Positions 1 through 15,820 of a stretch of 64,000 nt of DNA are shown one piece after another. The stretch spans positions 124,001 to 188,000 of the forward strand of contig VXCM01000921.1 of NCBI GenBank assembly GCA_014773175.1, in the 5' to 3' direction. Numbering within the stretch: position 1 is the stretch's first letter; each line of letters opens with the position of its first letter. The translations under genes were made by a program, and so were the position numbers. The DNA is from Lucifuga dentata. Taxonomy: Eukaryota > Chordata > Actinopteri > Ophidiiformes > Bythitidae. The notes beneath the pieces were generated by a model, which saw nothing but the letters and a program-made list of their open reading frames with translations, searched no databases and was not told the DNA's origin.

Positions 1-697
1 CTGTGATTAATGTTAAGAGATCTGCTGTTACCTTGTTTGTTTCTTATGTGAGTCAGAATTACAGAAGCCTTGACCTCAGGCTTGCATTAAATTAATTAAC
101 TGAAAAAATAACAATAGCACACCAGCTTTATAGTTTCATTACCACTTCAAAAGTCAAACTACACTAGAATGAACACATCAGGCCACTGGTGAGAGGACAG
201 AGGAGGCCTTGATTGATGAGATTGCTTAAAGGTGCAAAACAGGAAAAGAGCTTCTTCTCTTCCTGTGTAAACACTGAGTTAACACTATGATCATTTCTTC
301 AATGACAGATGGTACAAGAGATACAGGCTGATGGAAAAATCATTTATAGCTTGTCTACTGGATAGATGCTGTGGTCAACTTTGTTCATGATAATAATGCA
401 AATGTATCACAATTCAGTAAGAAAACACTGCAGGTCCTGGTAGCTCAGTTGCAGTTTGAATGCAGCTTATGACTACCCTGACTGCAGTTCTCTCCTTTTC
501 TGCTTCTCATATATCAGAAAAAAACGCTTTTGATAATTTCCTTTACCATGTATTTTGAGCTTTCTCCTCAAAATACATGGTTATCAATCAAGGGATCCAT
601 TTCTAATGTCTATATATTACATCACATATATTTTATATGCTGTTAAAGCTGTTATTATAGAGAGTAAAACAGAGAGAGTGAAAAAAGCTAATTATAC
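1..697. other. Intron of tbc1d2b, nothing else seen
   Basis: This lies downstream (minus strand) of the donor GTATAA that follows the exon ending at 698. No further tbc1d2b exon, RNA gene or clear repeat is visible. A short inverted repeat around the tattttgag/ctcaaaata motif (about 549-579) is the only local structure. Confidence 0.5.
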
Positions 698-3600
698 CTT
701 CTGACTGGCCAGCTCCTCTCTGAGTTTGGTCTGTTCCTGGTGCAGGCGGCTCAGTTCCTCCTGCTGGCTCTGCAGGCGAAGCTGCATCTCCACAGGTTTG
801 TTGCCATTACATTCACCTGGAGAGTTCTCAGGACTGCGTGGATCTGAACTTCGTCCAAATTTCCCAGAGCCAATCATGTCTCGAAGGAATGGCCTTTTGG
901 ACCTTGATGAATTGCGCCCAAAGTCAAAAGTAAATGTAGATCCAATGGAATCTGAGAACGAACAGAATTCAATCAGTTTTTAGGAAACAGTTTATGTTTT
1001 GTTCTTGCATTTGTCATCTATTCAGTGAATAATCAGGGGAGTAATATATTACTATTATGATTTTTTATCTTCACTAGAAAATCTAACTTGAGTATTAAAC
1101 CCTGGCTGGAGGATGGGTGAGGCAGCAGGGAGTGGACATACATCTGTATGTGTCTGGATGCGGTTTTGGTTCTGAGATATCCTTCGGTGGAGGATCCACG
1201 AGCTCCCACTCCTCTGCGTTGTTGCTGGTGTAAAACACACTGCGTCTGTTCTCACCTCCTCGCCCTGGCCGCAGATAAGACATGGAGTTCCTGACAGAGA
1301 AGAAACAAGACAAGAAAGTGAGCAAGAGCAGGACTAGAAAGCTTTTGCACTTTGCCATGTAGGTGACTGATACACTAGAACTTATTCAAATCCACAGGGA
1401 ACAAGGACAAAATGCAGCGACGACCCATATACCATTACTTTGTAAATCAGTGATTAAGATGTTCTTTTGACTCAAAAGTAACATGACAGTCACACTTTAG
1501 GCTTACTGCTGAGGATAATTTAGAATCCTCACTCACAAAAATCTTGTGTTTTAAAATTCCATTGAAGCCTCCATAATTATTGACCAGAAAGATGCATGAG
1601 AAAGGTGCAGGACATGAAAAACTCCATGCAATAAAGACCCTAAATACCATGCAATAATTACCCTAAATACCAATTATTATCAGATGGCCTCTGTGTTTCC
1701 TGAGTTATAGTAGGTATGTTACAGTGGAATTTTTACTTTAAAAATTATAGACATGGCAGATTCACATAGGATGAAGATCACAGACGACCTCCACAATTAT
1801 TACAAATGTGAATACAAATGTGAATAGGGCTTTAGACACATAACCACTGGGTGTCAGGGCTAGACATTCAAACTTTTTTGATAAATGCTAAAAAAAAAAA
1901 AAGACCTTTTCTTTTACTTCAATTTCAGTTACATATCTTTCTTTTAATAGAGAAAATCTGGAATTAATATTCATATACTGGTTTCTTTTTAGATTGGAAA
2001 ACAATTTGACGAAAAAATATGACATTTAAAATAAAAGATATAAGACCTTTAAAACAATTTTGGTTGGTATCAAAAGTATAGCATTTTTTGCTACATAGCC
2101 CTAAAGTACCCAGTAAAGAAGTACCTTTACATGACTGCACTCTCTATTTCACAGGATACCATGGAGAACAAATTCCAAACCATGTCACATTTTTGGCATA
2201 TTCGTGCATTACCTCATTTGGATAGATTTGTTGTACGTCTCAGAAAGGGAACTGTTGACGAGGCTACATACAAGAGCAGCAAACTACAGATGAAACCATT
2301 TCCTGTACCACAGTCACCCTTAGGAAGAACTGATGAGGTTTTTTTTTTGTCTTCCATTAGAGTACATAGCAGAGAGGTAATAATGTACCATTGAAAACAT
2401 GATGGTAAAGTATATTTTCTCTTTCAAAACCTTAATTGTGAATTTTGTTGTACTTGGTGGACTGACAGCAGGAGTACTTCATCCCAGCTTGTGGCCTTAC
2501 TTGAGTTCAGTACCAAAGTTTTTGAGGGAGAAGTTGAGCGGGTTCGTGGACACAACAGATGGAGTTCTTGCTGACTGCATCCCCGCCATTCCCCCTCCAT
2601 CTGCGTCTGTCTCCATAGCAAAGTCACTGCGGATGTTCTCCATGCTCTCATTTAACTTTTCAAAGACAACAGCATCTGAAATCCAACAGAGAACAAAAGA
2701 ATAAGAATAATGTTATAAATACTCTGTACTTATAACTATTCTTGCCTTTCAGGTCACCAAACATGACTAAAGTTTGGTCAGTTTTGACACTACACGGATT
2801 CCAAAGCACTAGCTCTGCCCATAATGAAGCAAAATCTTAAATTATCTAGAATGCCATTTACAGTGGTCTGTCTGTGGGTTCCTGCGCAGTTCTCTAACCA
2901 TCAATATGTGTTCTTTCTGAGCCCAGCACGCTAAATATAACTGCTCTCTTTACAGACAGCTTCAAATGAATGCTGTCACACCCAGAGGGGAAACTGATGG
3001 CCACTCATACGTTGTTGCTGTTGCTGTTGCATTAATGAAAGCATACAAATGATCAGGCTCATTTTTCTGTGTTAAAACATCAACATGCTAAAGAAGAATC
3101 AAGCACATCTATGAGCGTATTTTAAGAGCTGCAGAAGTCTTTTTTTCAAGTTTCACAACAGGAAAAAAAATAGTACATCTCTGTTACCTTGGCAATGGAA
3201 TAAACTAAAACATTTGAGCCATCTCTATTTAACATGTAACCTATATATACACTACAGGCCAGAAATCGTGGTTCAGTAATGCTGTGGGGGTGTTTTGGGG
3301 GAGAGAGATCTGGAGACTTGGTCCACGTTAAAGGAATTATGAATAAAGAGAATTACCATTCCACCTTTCCAAGATATGTGATTCCATTGGTTTACGAATT
3401 ATTGGTCAAAATTTCATTCTTCAACATGACAAAGATCTAAAACATTCATCAAAATTATGCCAAAATTACATCCATTCAAAAGAGAAGCAAAAGGTTTTGA
3501 NATCTAAAACATTCATCAAAATTATGCCAAAATTACATCCATTCAAAAGAGAAGCAAAAGGTTTTGAAAATTATGACTTGTCCATTACGAAACCAAAGTC

Positions 3601-6184
3601 TGAGCCTGAAATGACTTTAAAGTGATTTTATATTGACAAATTCTTCTTGAAAACTAATTAGTTACATTTATTTTATGTATTCTTGTCATTTCTTGTGCAA
3701 TAAATTGTAAAACAAACAGCATATGGATGATTTTTTTTTTTTTTTTAAACTGGGGGTGGCCTCAAACTTCTGCAGTGTAAGTTGGTATGTTGGGGTATGC
3801 AGTACCAGTGTAGCATGAACTCTAGCCTCATAGGACTGCACTGTAAAGAAGAGCTTAGCCATGTTCATTTTTAACTAGCCATGTAATAGAAGCAAAATAA
3901 TCATATGAAATGTCCTCCCCACAGATGGAACAAAATTCCACCTAATGAGATCGTTACTGAAAGTCTGGCTGACTTCACAGGTCTTCCCTGTGCACCCACA
4001 CATTTCATCACAGCTTAAAGGTCATGGGCTTCTGAGACTTTCTTACATCTACGAAGCTTGTTGTTGAGCTGTATTTGTTCTGTGGTTTAGCTGTAAGAGA
4101 AATGACTATAACTATACTTACTTTAATGATAACAAATAATAACTTTATTTATATACCACTTTTCTTAGAGGATTTACAGAGTGCTTTACAAAATGACAAG
4201 TACAAGATGTGTCAAATAAAAGACAATGGACACAGAAAACTAATGCGAAAAAAATGGAAGACGCAAGATGGAGGACTGTCCAGGGTAGCATGACGAAAGG
4301 CAGACCAGTGATATAAAGCAAACATGGAAAATACGCAGCAGTAACTAATGTAACAACATCAAAAAGACTCAGCCCAAAGTCCAGCTAAGTGCTAACTGAG
4401 CTATGATGAGCAGTAATCACCAGCTGCTAACTTCTTTAACCAGCAAACACACCACACATTGGTAATTCATTTGTTTGTTTGCTGAAATAAAACACAGATA
4501 AAGCAGCCTAGATGTGAAGTCCTATCATGTACCTTTTGTTACTACAGGCTTCCTGTAGGAACTTTGCAATCTGGCGATAAAAATTACTATAACTTTTGTT
4601 TGCAGCAAGGGTGTAAATATTAATCCTTCAGCTACGAGTGTCCTTTCAATACGTGTGCATACTGTGTGTTTGTGTGTGTGTGATTGACTACCATTGTCTT
4701 TAGCGACCAGGCCAGTGTGAGGGTAGGGCAGCGTTGGGGAGCTCCAGCTGTCTCTCTGGCCAGAGCCTCGTGTGTTGCTGTACTCCCAACGTTTCTGCTG
4801 CAACTGCTGGAGCCAGTAATGCATCACCTGTCTGTTTGGGGCCTGGGCATGCACACGCATACACACATGAACACAAACATGCACACACACACGACACACA
4901 AACAAAATAACATCTACCATTAAAAACTAAGTTACAATGAGCAATGTTCAGCGTAATTACACAGTCTATGTTCCTTACTGGTTTACTTAAAATCTGAAAA
5001 GTACAGAAGTCAGTTTGTTACTCAAGCTTCACCAATTCCCCAAACCAGCAGGATAAATCTAGGTGGAGAAGTGAAGTAGTAGTGCTGAAGTGTTCTTGAG
5101 CAAGGTACCAAACTCCTAACTGCTGCAGTGTACCAGCAGATAAGCCTCCTGTGGTTGTTTTGGGAAGCTTTAAGGTGTGAATGTGTGTAGTTGTGTGCGT
5201 GTGGAGCAGGTCTTACTCTATAAAAACAAGAATACACACGCCCATAGAAGCCAGTTCAAACAAACACGGCATATTAATGATAAAACAAATAAAGTTAATG
5301 GAGCAACATCTGGACTGTAGCAAAATGAGAAGCTGTGTAACACTCTAAGTGCACTTTAAGCACAATATGCTATTATTGTGGCCTGTCATGTGAATGAGCA
5401 CAGGGGCTGGTTTCAGTCTCGGTTCCAGCCTTGGGTCATGCAAGCTGTCTGCTATTAACATTCACGCCATCTGATTAGACTGACGGTGAGACAGAAGTGA
5501 GACTAGGTGACAGAAACGGCGGTTTTGGAGCCACCTGTCCTTACCCTGAACACATCACAATCACATGACAGCAACGAAACCATTAATAACAAATGCCGTC
5601 AGAACAGATGTGCGTTTACGTTCGTCACATCCTAAACTGATGCAGACTTAGCACTGTTAAAACTTGCTTTTCTGGCAAAAACAACGTTCCAAATGCAGCT
5701 GTCACCAGCAGTAAGAATGGGTGTGTCTGCCTTTTTCACAATGACAAAGGAAGTGACAAATACACTCAAGCAGTGATACAGTCATGCTGAGGGGTTTTAC
5801 CTTGAGGAGGAACTCTTTCCCCGCCGTGCGGATCTCAAACTGCCCCTCATCTCCCTCCACATCATAGCTGAAACTTGAATCACCGATTTCGATGTGCCCG
5901 AGTGGCAAGGCATCTTGGGGAGTCTTGAAGTAATATAAGTAACACTTCCTCGGATCATACACGAACCACCTCGGCTTGTACCCCCTCAGAGGCCCCTTGC
6001 CGGCCAGTTTGTTCAAGTATCCACACAACTTGGAGGTCTGCTCCTTCGCTCCCTCGATCTCGGCCATGTCCAGGGACTTGGAGGCCACGATCCGTGAAGT
6101 TGTGCAGGAGTTTGCTTCGTTGCCATCCTCCTCTTCGTGCATCTTTCCTCGAACTTTCTTCTTCGTGCAGCGGAGCGGATGCAC
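698..6184 (-). CDS. tbc1d2b: TBC1 domain family member 2B (N-terminal part, five coding exons)
   Basis: Rab GTPase-activating protein of endosomal traffic; only its 5' part is in the window. Coding exons on the minus strand: 6184-5801, 4842-4692, 2675-2501, 1290-1142, 951-698, all with GT-AG introns and matching phases (371 codons). Exon 1 and the start of exon 2 encode a PH domain (about residues 51-150): LCGYLNKLAGKGPLRGYK, then YYFKTPQDALPLGHIEI, ending in YWLQQLQQKRWEY. Later exons carry SYLRPGRGGENRR and VFYTSNNAEEWEL, and a coiled-coil start (MQLRLQSQQEELSRL). This matches the vertebrate TBC1D2B order better than TBC1D2A. The TBC catalytic domain lies beyond the left edge. Start choice is open: M at 6184, 6142 or 6067 are all in frame. 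The 6142 start gives an N-terminus closest in length to the human protein as I recall it. Head-to-head with sh2d7, as on human 15q25. Confidence 0.93.
3248..3745 (+). mobile_element. Decayed Tc1/mariner-like transposon fragment
   Basis: It lies inside tbc1d2b intron 2. Plus-strand fragments read like Tc1 transposase: a VMLWGCF-type block near 3280-3300, an HDKDLKHSSKLCQNYI-type block near 3426-3475 (the catalytic QDNDPKH region, decayed), and MTCPLRNQSL near 3572. The 5' edge (acactacaggccagaaat) resembles a Tc1-type terminus. The copy is interrupted and contains the assembly N at 3501 with a duplicated flank. It has no intact frame. Confidence 0.6.
4136..4205 (+). repeat. Short interspersed repeat-like block
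   Basis: The stretch (tttatttatataccactttt ... gtgctttacaaaatgac) has the look of a dispersed fish repeat tail that ends in agtgctttac. It lies inside tbc1d2b intron 2. The call rests on general resemblance only. Confidence 0.3.
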
Positions 6185-8032
6185 ACGCCAGTTTTCATCC
6201 GCATGACGGCCTGCCTCTTGGAACGAGGATCATGGGAGATGTAGTTTACAATGGTGACATGCGTGAGAGTGTGAATGTGGGCAGGGGCACCGCTGGGTGG
6301 CGCTGTTTGGTAAAACGAGCAGCTAGGGACGCCACAGCTTAATAAAGTACTTCTCAGAACCAGGGATGGAAAAATACTACAATAAAATTCTAAATATTAC
6401 TCAAGTAGGCTAGAAATAAGATGAAAACCACTCCTTGTAACAGTTGGCAAAGATTACTCCTGCTTCTACTCTATAGTCATGTTTGAGGCTGAAAGTTAAT
6501 TTTGGTACATTTTGTCTAAGAGATGTTTTTATTGTTGTTTCCTCTCTTATTTACACATAGAATTGGTCATCATAATAATATAATAGTACCACAGGCTGTA
6601 GAATTGGGGTTTTTCTGGTTAAATAAATGTTATTTCAATTTCAAAGATCAAGGCCTTAGGTTTGGAGAAATATGTTATGGGTTAATGCTGACATGAGAAA
6701 AATAAGTATTAATTTACCCACAGGTCTGTGGGATAACCAACAGTATTATGCTTCTAATTAATTCTTCATTTTGTGTGCATTTACCCCGCAGCTGCTGCTA
6801 GATAAAATGTATACGTTTATGTACATATGTACCTTTAGCTGCTTGTAGGGATGCAAAGCACACAATGCCTCCCTGTGAATATGGAATCAGTGATAACATA
6901 TGACCCCAAACCTTCGTACTCCCCCAGAGAAGCACACAATGACTCACAAAGACATACAGACAGCCTGTGAAATGATGTAGAAATATTAGGTCATGTTACC
7001 AATACTAAGTCATACTGTACATAAAATGTAATGTTGCTCCTTTTTGGTGAGGTTTATTCATCACTTCTGCTTGTACTATCCATTATAGTCAGATTCACTA
7101 TGTCCAGATTTTATCTTTCGTTCAATTTTTGTGGAATTTGGCAAAATTGTATATTTTGGTAACTACACAGAATAACTAACGTGATTTAATTTCCTCATGG
7201 TGTCTGTATGGTAGCCATTTTTGAATTTTAAAATATGGACCTCAAAATGGTAATTTCTCAGCATCTCAGGTTCAATTATGCTAGAATCGTTTGTGATTGG
7301 TTTGATACAGGAATTGTAAAAATATGTCTAATGATTTGAGTGTCTGTGGGTGAACATGAAGAGTTTAGGGAGTTCTCGTCTCATCGTGTTCAGTAGAGGA
7401 GGAGTAGTAAGAAACAGACATATGCTCTTTCTTCTCCCTCTTAGGGATTCACCCACATCACAGATTGATGGAGCTGATTCATGCTGAGTCACAGCCATTG
7501 GAGAATTATGACACCTAAAATAAGACTTGCAAATATGCTATTGTTTGTTCATGCTCTATAAAATCTAGGGGGAAAATATCAGATTTCCCTAAATATTTCC
7601 ATTCTTTCACACATTTGGTCCAGCGCCTCAGTAGCTACTACCTAAAATTAGTATAAACACAGAGGAAGAAAAATCAAAAGATTAAGTATTGACACAGCTC
7701 ATTTCCCATTACTACAGGAATTAGATTGTGTGTGGGAAAACATGTAAAACTGTTGCATTTGTGCACAAAAACCACAATGTCTGTATGGCTTACTTTCCGT
7801 TTCTCTTCAGGAAACTCTTTGTACTGCAACTCTTTGCTGTCTCTTTCATGCAAATAAGCTGTGTGAACTGTCTGCTGTGCCATTACAGAACACCAGTGCT
7901 TTCCATGCAGGTGGAAAAATGTGTCTAATTCTAAATGTCATCTGTCTATATCTGCCCATGTAAAGTCTTACTCCCTCAGAACACCTTCGTTTGGAGGCTA
8001 CAGGCAGTTCAGCCAATGAGAGAAACATTTTA
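6185..8032. promoter_or_regulatory. Head-to-head intergenic region between tbc1d2b and sh2d7
   Basis: The first 160 bp beside tbc1d2b is more GC-rich and probably holds its 5'UTR and promoter. The remaining 1.6 kb is AT-rich. I saw no convincing gene, RNA or repeat in it, and short open frames there show no family resemblance. Confidence 0.4.
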
Positions 8033-12009
<3,977 letters not shown>

Positions 12010-12290
12010 TGATGAAGAAAATGTTTACTGTTTATACTGACACTAATCCTGCCTAATATACTTTCTGTGATAACTTTACATTCACTCAGTAGTTTCTAAT
12101 GCTTTGTCCACTTCCATTTGCATACATGAGGTCAACATCTCTCTGACACTGTCAACAAAAAGGGACAATGTGCATTGTGATCATAGATATTCAAATGCTC
12201 TTCAATATGTTGTCTATATGTCTTCTATATGTTTAGTTAAAAATGGAGATAACTTCTAGTTTTCTTTAATATCTGTAGAAATATGAACTA

Positions 12291-12296
12291 AATAAA
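12291..12296 (+). terminator. Poly(A) signal of sh2d7
   Basis: AATAAA 282 bp after the sh2d7 stop codon. The 3'UTR would be about 300 bp. Confidence 0.6.
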
Positions 12297-15227
12297 GTAA
12301 AGTTGTAAGTACACAATGTCATTAAAGCCAATTCCACAAAGTATAGACAGAAATGCTGCATGTGTTTTTATGTTAAATACAGACCCTACAGTTAGATGAA
12401 GATGTGGGAGATCAAAAATTCACAAGAGTTCAGGCAGACACAGAGTTTTCACCAGTTTGATCACTTAAGTCATCTTCACTTCATTCAGTAGCATCTGTCA
12501 ACTTCAGAAGGCAAAGGTGGAGAAACTCTTCATACCACTGAACCAAAGGGAAAATGTCAGGTTCTGCAGAGAATGAATGTAGAGCACAAAATATCCTGTC
12601 TACTTGTCGGTTGTTGCGTTGCAGGAACAGATTTAGATGTGCAAAGTGTGTCTTCTAGTCATCACTGCTGTTTCTTCTTATGCTTCGTATGACAGAAAAT
12701 ATTTTCCTCTATGACACATTTTCTTTTCTTTTACACTGCTGCTGCTATAGCAAGTTCAACCTTTGAAGTACATACAATAAACAAGCAGTTTCAAAATTAT
12801 GACGCTTTATGAACTGAAATTGTGAAAGAAATACGGGATGGAGGGGTGGGGGAGTTGTTTCTGTAGCAGATCCATGCACAGTAAGCTAGTGGGCTTTTAT
12901 TTGTAAAACCTAAGATGCAAATAACTAATATTGCATATTGACCTTGTTTATTATCAAAATGATGACTGAATGCAGCATGTTCTTGTTATGAACATGATTA
13001 AGCCATGTTGATGCAACAAAATGTACTCAGCGGAAATCATGCTTACTAAAATGGTAATCCTAATGCCTAATGGATTTACAATGCATACTTTTGCCTAAAG
13101 CTTGTTCTTATTGATATTATGCGTCATTTACACGAAACTTTATTTGCATAACGAGCCTAAACCTCATTCTGCAGCAATGGGGAAATGAGTCATAGATGTT
13201 TAAACACCATCACTGCCTTCCATCTTTTGCTGTTATCTTACTTTCTAACTATAGTTTAGTGCTAACAGAAGAAGTCAAAGCCTTATTTGTGTACTTGAAT
13301 GATATCTATGCTCAGTACTCTTTAATGTCGGACAGCAAATTGTGGAATGCAAACCATATGCTGTTAAATATTCAAAGCATTCAACTTGGAAAAATGCATG
13401 ATAGTTCCATGCTTCCACCATCTGTCATTACTTAGATGTGGATGTGCTCATTTTAATGTGATAAAATGTCACTTGGAAAAAAAAAAGGAAATGTATGTTG
13501 CAAGTCAATGCCACAACTGACTGTCACACTAGGTTTTTGCATCTATAAATAACTTATATTGAGTTAAATAAATAAGAATAACCTTTGTATCTGCTTTCAA
13601 GTTATTTCTAAAATTTCCACAGTGGTTCTGTTGTGTAATTTTAATGGCACCATCTTAAATCAGATCAAATTAGAGAGCAGATAATGTCCCTTGGAAACAC
13701 GAGTGGGAGGTACATAGACATCTGGCCTCTCTCTCTTCCTCAGAAACACCGCTTACTGTAACGGCTGTTTTACAACCCCAGTATCACGTTTCACCAGAAG
13801 CTGCCAAGTTGGAATCTTGCCTCACAGATGTTCTCCGTGAGGCAAGTGATTAATGAAGCCACATCCTCAGCACTTTGCTCTGATTATTTCATTCTGCCCT
13901 CATAAAAGGAACTGGAATGACGAATTAACTGCATATTAGCCTGGTCTGACTGCTCTGATGGCTGCACTGCTCCCCTCTAACCTCCAACCTGTTCAGCTTG
14001 GACCAGCTGCACAGACAGGAGACTATTCACTCATTTTTCATACCTGTCAGTTTCAACAAGAACAATTATATCATCTACTATTTGCAGTGATATGGACTCA
14101 AGTCACAAATTAGACTTGACTTGGACTCAAATCACAAATTTGCCCACTTGAGACTCAACTTGTTTTAGTACCTTTCCCAAATCTAAGATTAAAAATTAAA
14201 TAATTAAAAAGTGTGTAGAGAATTAATAAATTGATTCCAATAATTAAAAACAAAAAACAAAAAACAAAAAAAAAAAACCAAACAAACTGGAATAAAGTCT
14301 ATTATGACATTTAGGTCTTGAAACTCTAAGTGTAAGGACTTGACTTGTGACTTGCCTGTCTTGACTAAGGACTTATTTCAATACTCGAGACATCTCTGAA
14401 TACTTATGTTTAGTCTGCTGTCTCACAGTTTCCAATTTGTACTGTAAATCATAGCATGGTTTCATACATTAACTTTCTAAATGGGTCCAGGATCGTTTCT
14501 GTTACTTTTGCTACTATAGTTATCTGATTTCCTTGCAGTTCAGATGAAATGTGCAGTATCAGTATCTATGTTTGTCAAATTTTATGCTGTCTATCTTTTC
14601 TATATTTTCAGGACAAGTTAACCAGGTCATATTTTTGGTTCAGGCAATATTTATCTGTTGTTGATATTGATGTACTTCCTACAGTGATTTGTATACTTTC
14701 AATTGTCCTATATACCTCAACATTGCAACCTTTACTGAAAAGACTTCATATTAACAAAATGGTAAACTGTACTTCAAATGAATCTGTTGCAAATCCCCAA
14801 AGCCCAGAAAATGAGAAATTAGCAAACCATCACTTAACCAGCATGATCAATCCCGCCAGCCTTCCAGCTGAGATTGACTTGTGCAGGATGTAATCATGCT
14901 TGTGAATGCTGAGAGAGCTCACTCCTGATGATTTCATAATGCTTAAATAAGCATTACAGGTTACATGATGGGGGATGCGCGGGCAAAGTCATTTCATGAT
15001 CTTTATAGTGCACACTCCTCGATCATCACGCATGGATGAATTGAAACGAACTGGACAGCACATTACTGAACTCATTAAACTTGCAGATCATGCCAGTTGG
15101 AGCTCCTGCATTTATACACTGCTTATTGTTTAGTGATTTTCATGTGAATATTAAGCAGTTTTCAGTGGAAACAACAAATACTTTCATACAAAAGCAATTC
15201 ACTCAGAACACACTGGGAAAAAAAACA
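12297..15227. other. Intergenic region between sh2d7 and cib2
   Basis: No convincing gene is seen. It contains the foldback repeat at 14089-14400 and a 114-codon open frame at 14549-14893 that resembles no family I know. A moderately GC-rich stretch around 13740-13990 has no open frame and could be a conserved noncoding element, but that needs comparison with other fish. Confidence 0.5.
14089..14400. repeat. Foldback/MITE-type repeat with GACTTG motifs
   Basis: The left part repeats gacttgacttggactcaa and the right part carries gacttgtgacttgcctgtct. The two ends are roughly inverted around an A-rich centre. Blocks of this 'gacttg' kind are common dispersed repeats in teleosts. Boundaries are approximate. 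Confidence 0.5.
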
Positions 15228-15820
15228 TTTATTGAAAGTAAGCCAAATGTCTGAGGTCATATAAAATACTGAAAAAAACATATATTCAAAAGCTGGCTGT
15301 GACTAACATCTCATGAGAATGGCTGTGGCTTACAGTAAGACGAGAGTTTCTAAAATAAATTTGTTCAGAAGAGAGAGTCCTTTGTCTAACTGGACAAACA
15401 GTAAGATATGATTGTCATCATGTTCCACTTATGACTAAAAGCAAAACACAGTAAAACAGCCCCAGCAGTGTTCCATGCAAATAAAAATATTGCATAGCTC
15501 GTATAAAATGAGTATCTGTATGCCCTTAATGCAATTATGTGCTTTTCTTCACTTTAAGCTTTATAGCTGTGCCCTATGAACACTAAACATATATAGTATG
15601 TCAGTGCTGTTATGAAATGACCAATCCAGGTCAAGCCCTATTATAGCTGATGGTTAAAACTGAAACCATCTGTGTCTCATGAAAAAGAAAATGAAAATTG
15701 ATGATCCTGAGAATCCAGTTTTATCCAGTAAGATGCTTCAGTGTGGAGAAAATGATGGTGAAAAGTAGTTTTGGGTCCTGAGCTTCGCCGTGCTGCTTGA
15801 CCTTGGTAAGCAGAGCCCTC
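15228..15820 (-). other. 3'UTR of cib2 with poly(A) signal
   Basis: On the minus strand AATAAA reads at 15233-15228, about 590 bp after the cib2 stop codon. The interval has no open frame of note and fits a 3'UTR. Confidence 0.5.

Noticed and set aside
698..6184. Assignment to TBC1D2A (Armus) instead of TBC1D2B
   Set aside because: The sequence around RYGKG-type PH residues, YYFKTPQDALPLGHIEI and the SYLRPGRG exon fits TBC1D2B, and SH2D7, CIB2 and IDH3A are TBC1D2B neighbours.
14549..14893. 114-codon open frame between sh2d7 and cib2
   Set aside because: No recognisable domain, AT-rich composition, no promoter or splice context, and part of it is simply a long hydrophobic stretch. Treated as chance.
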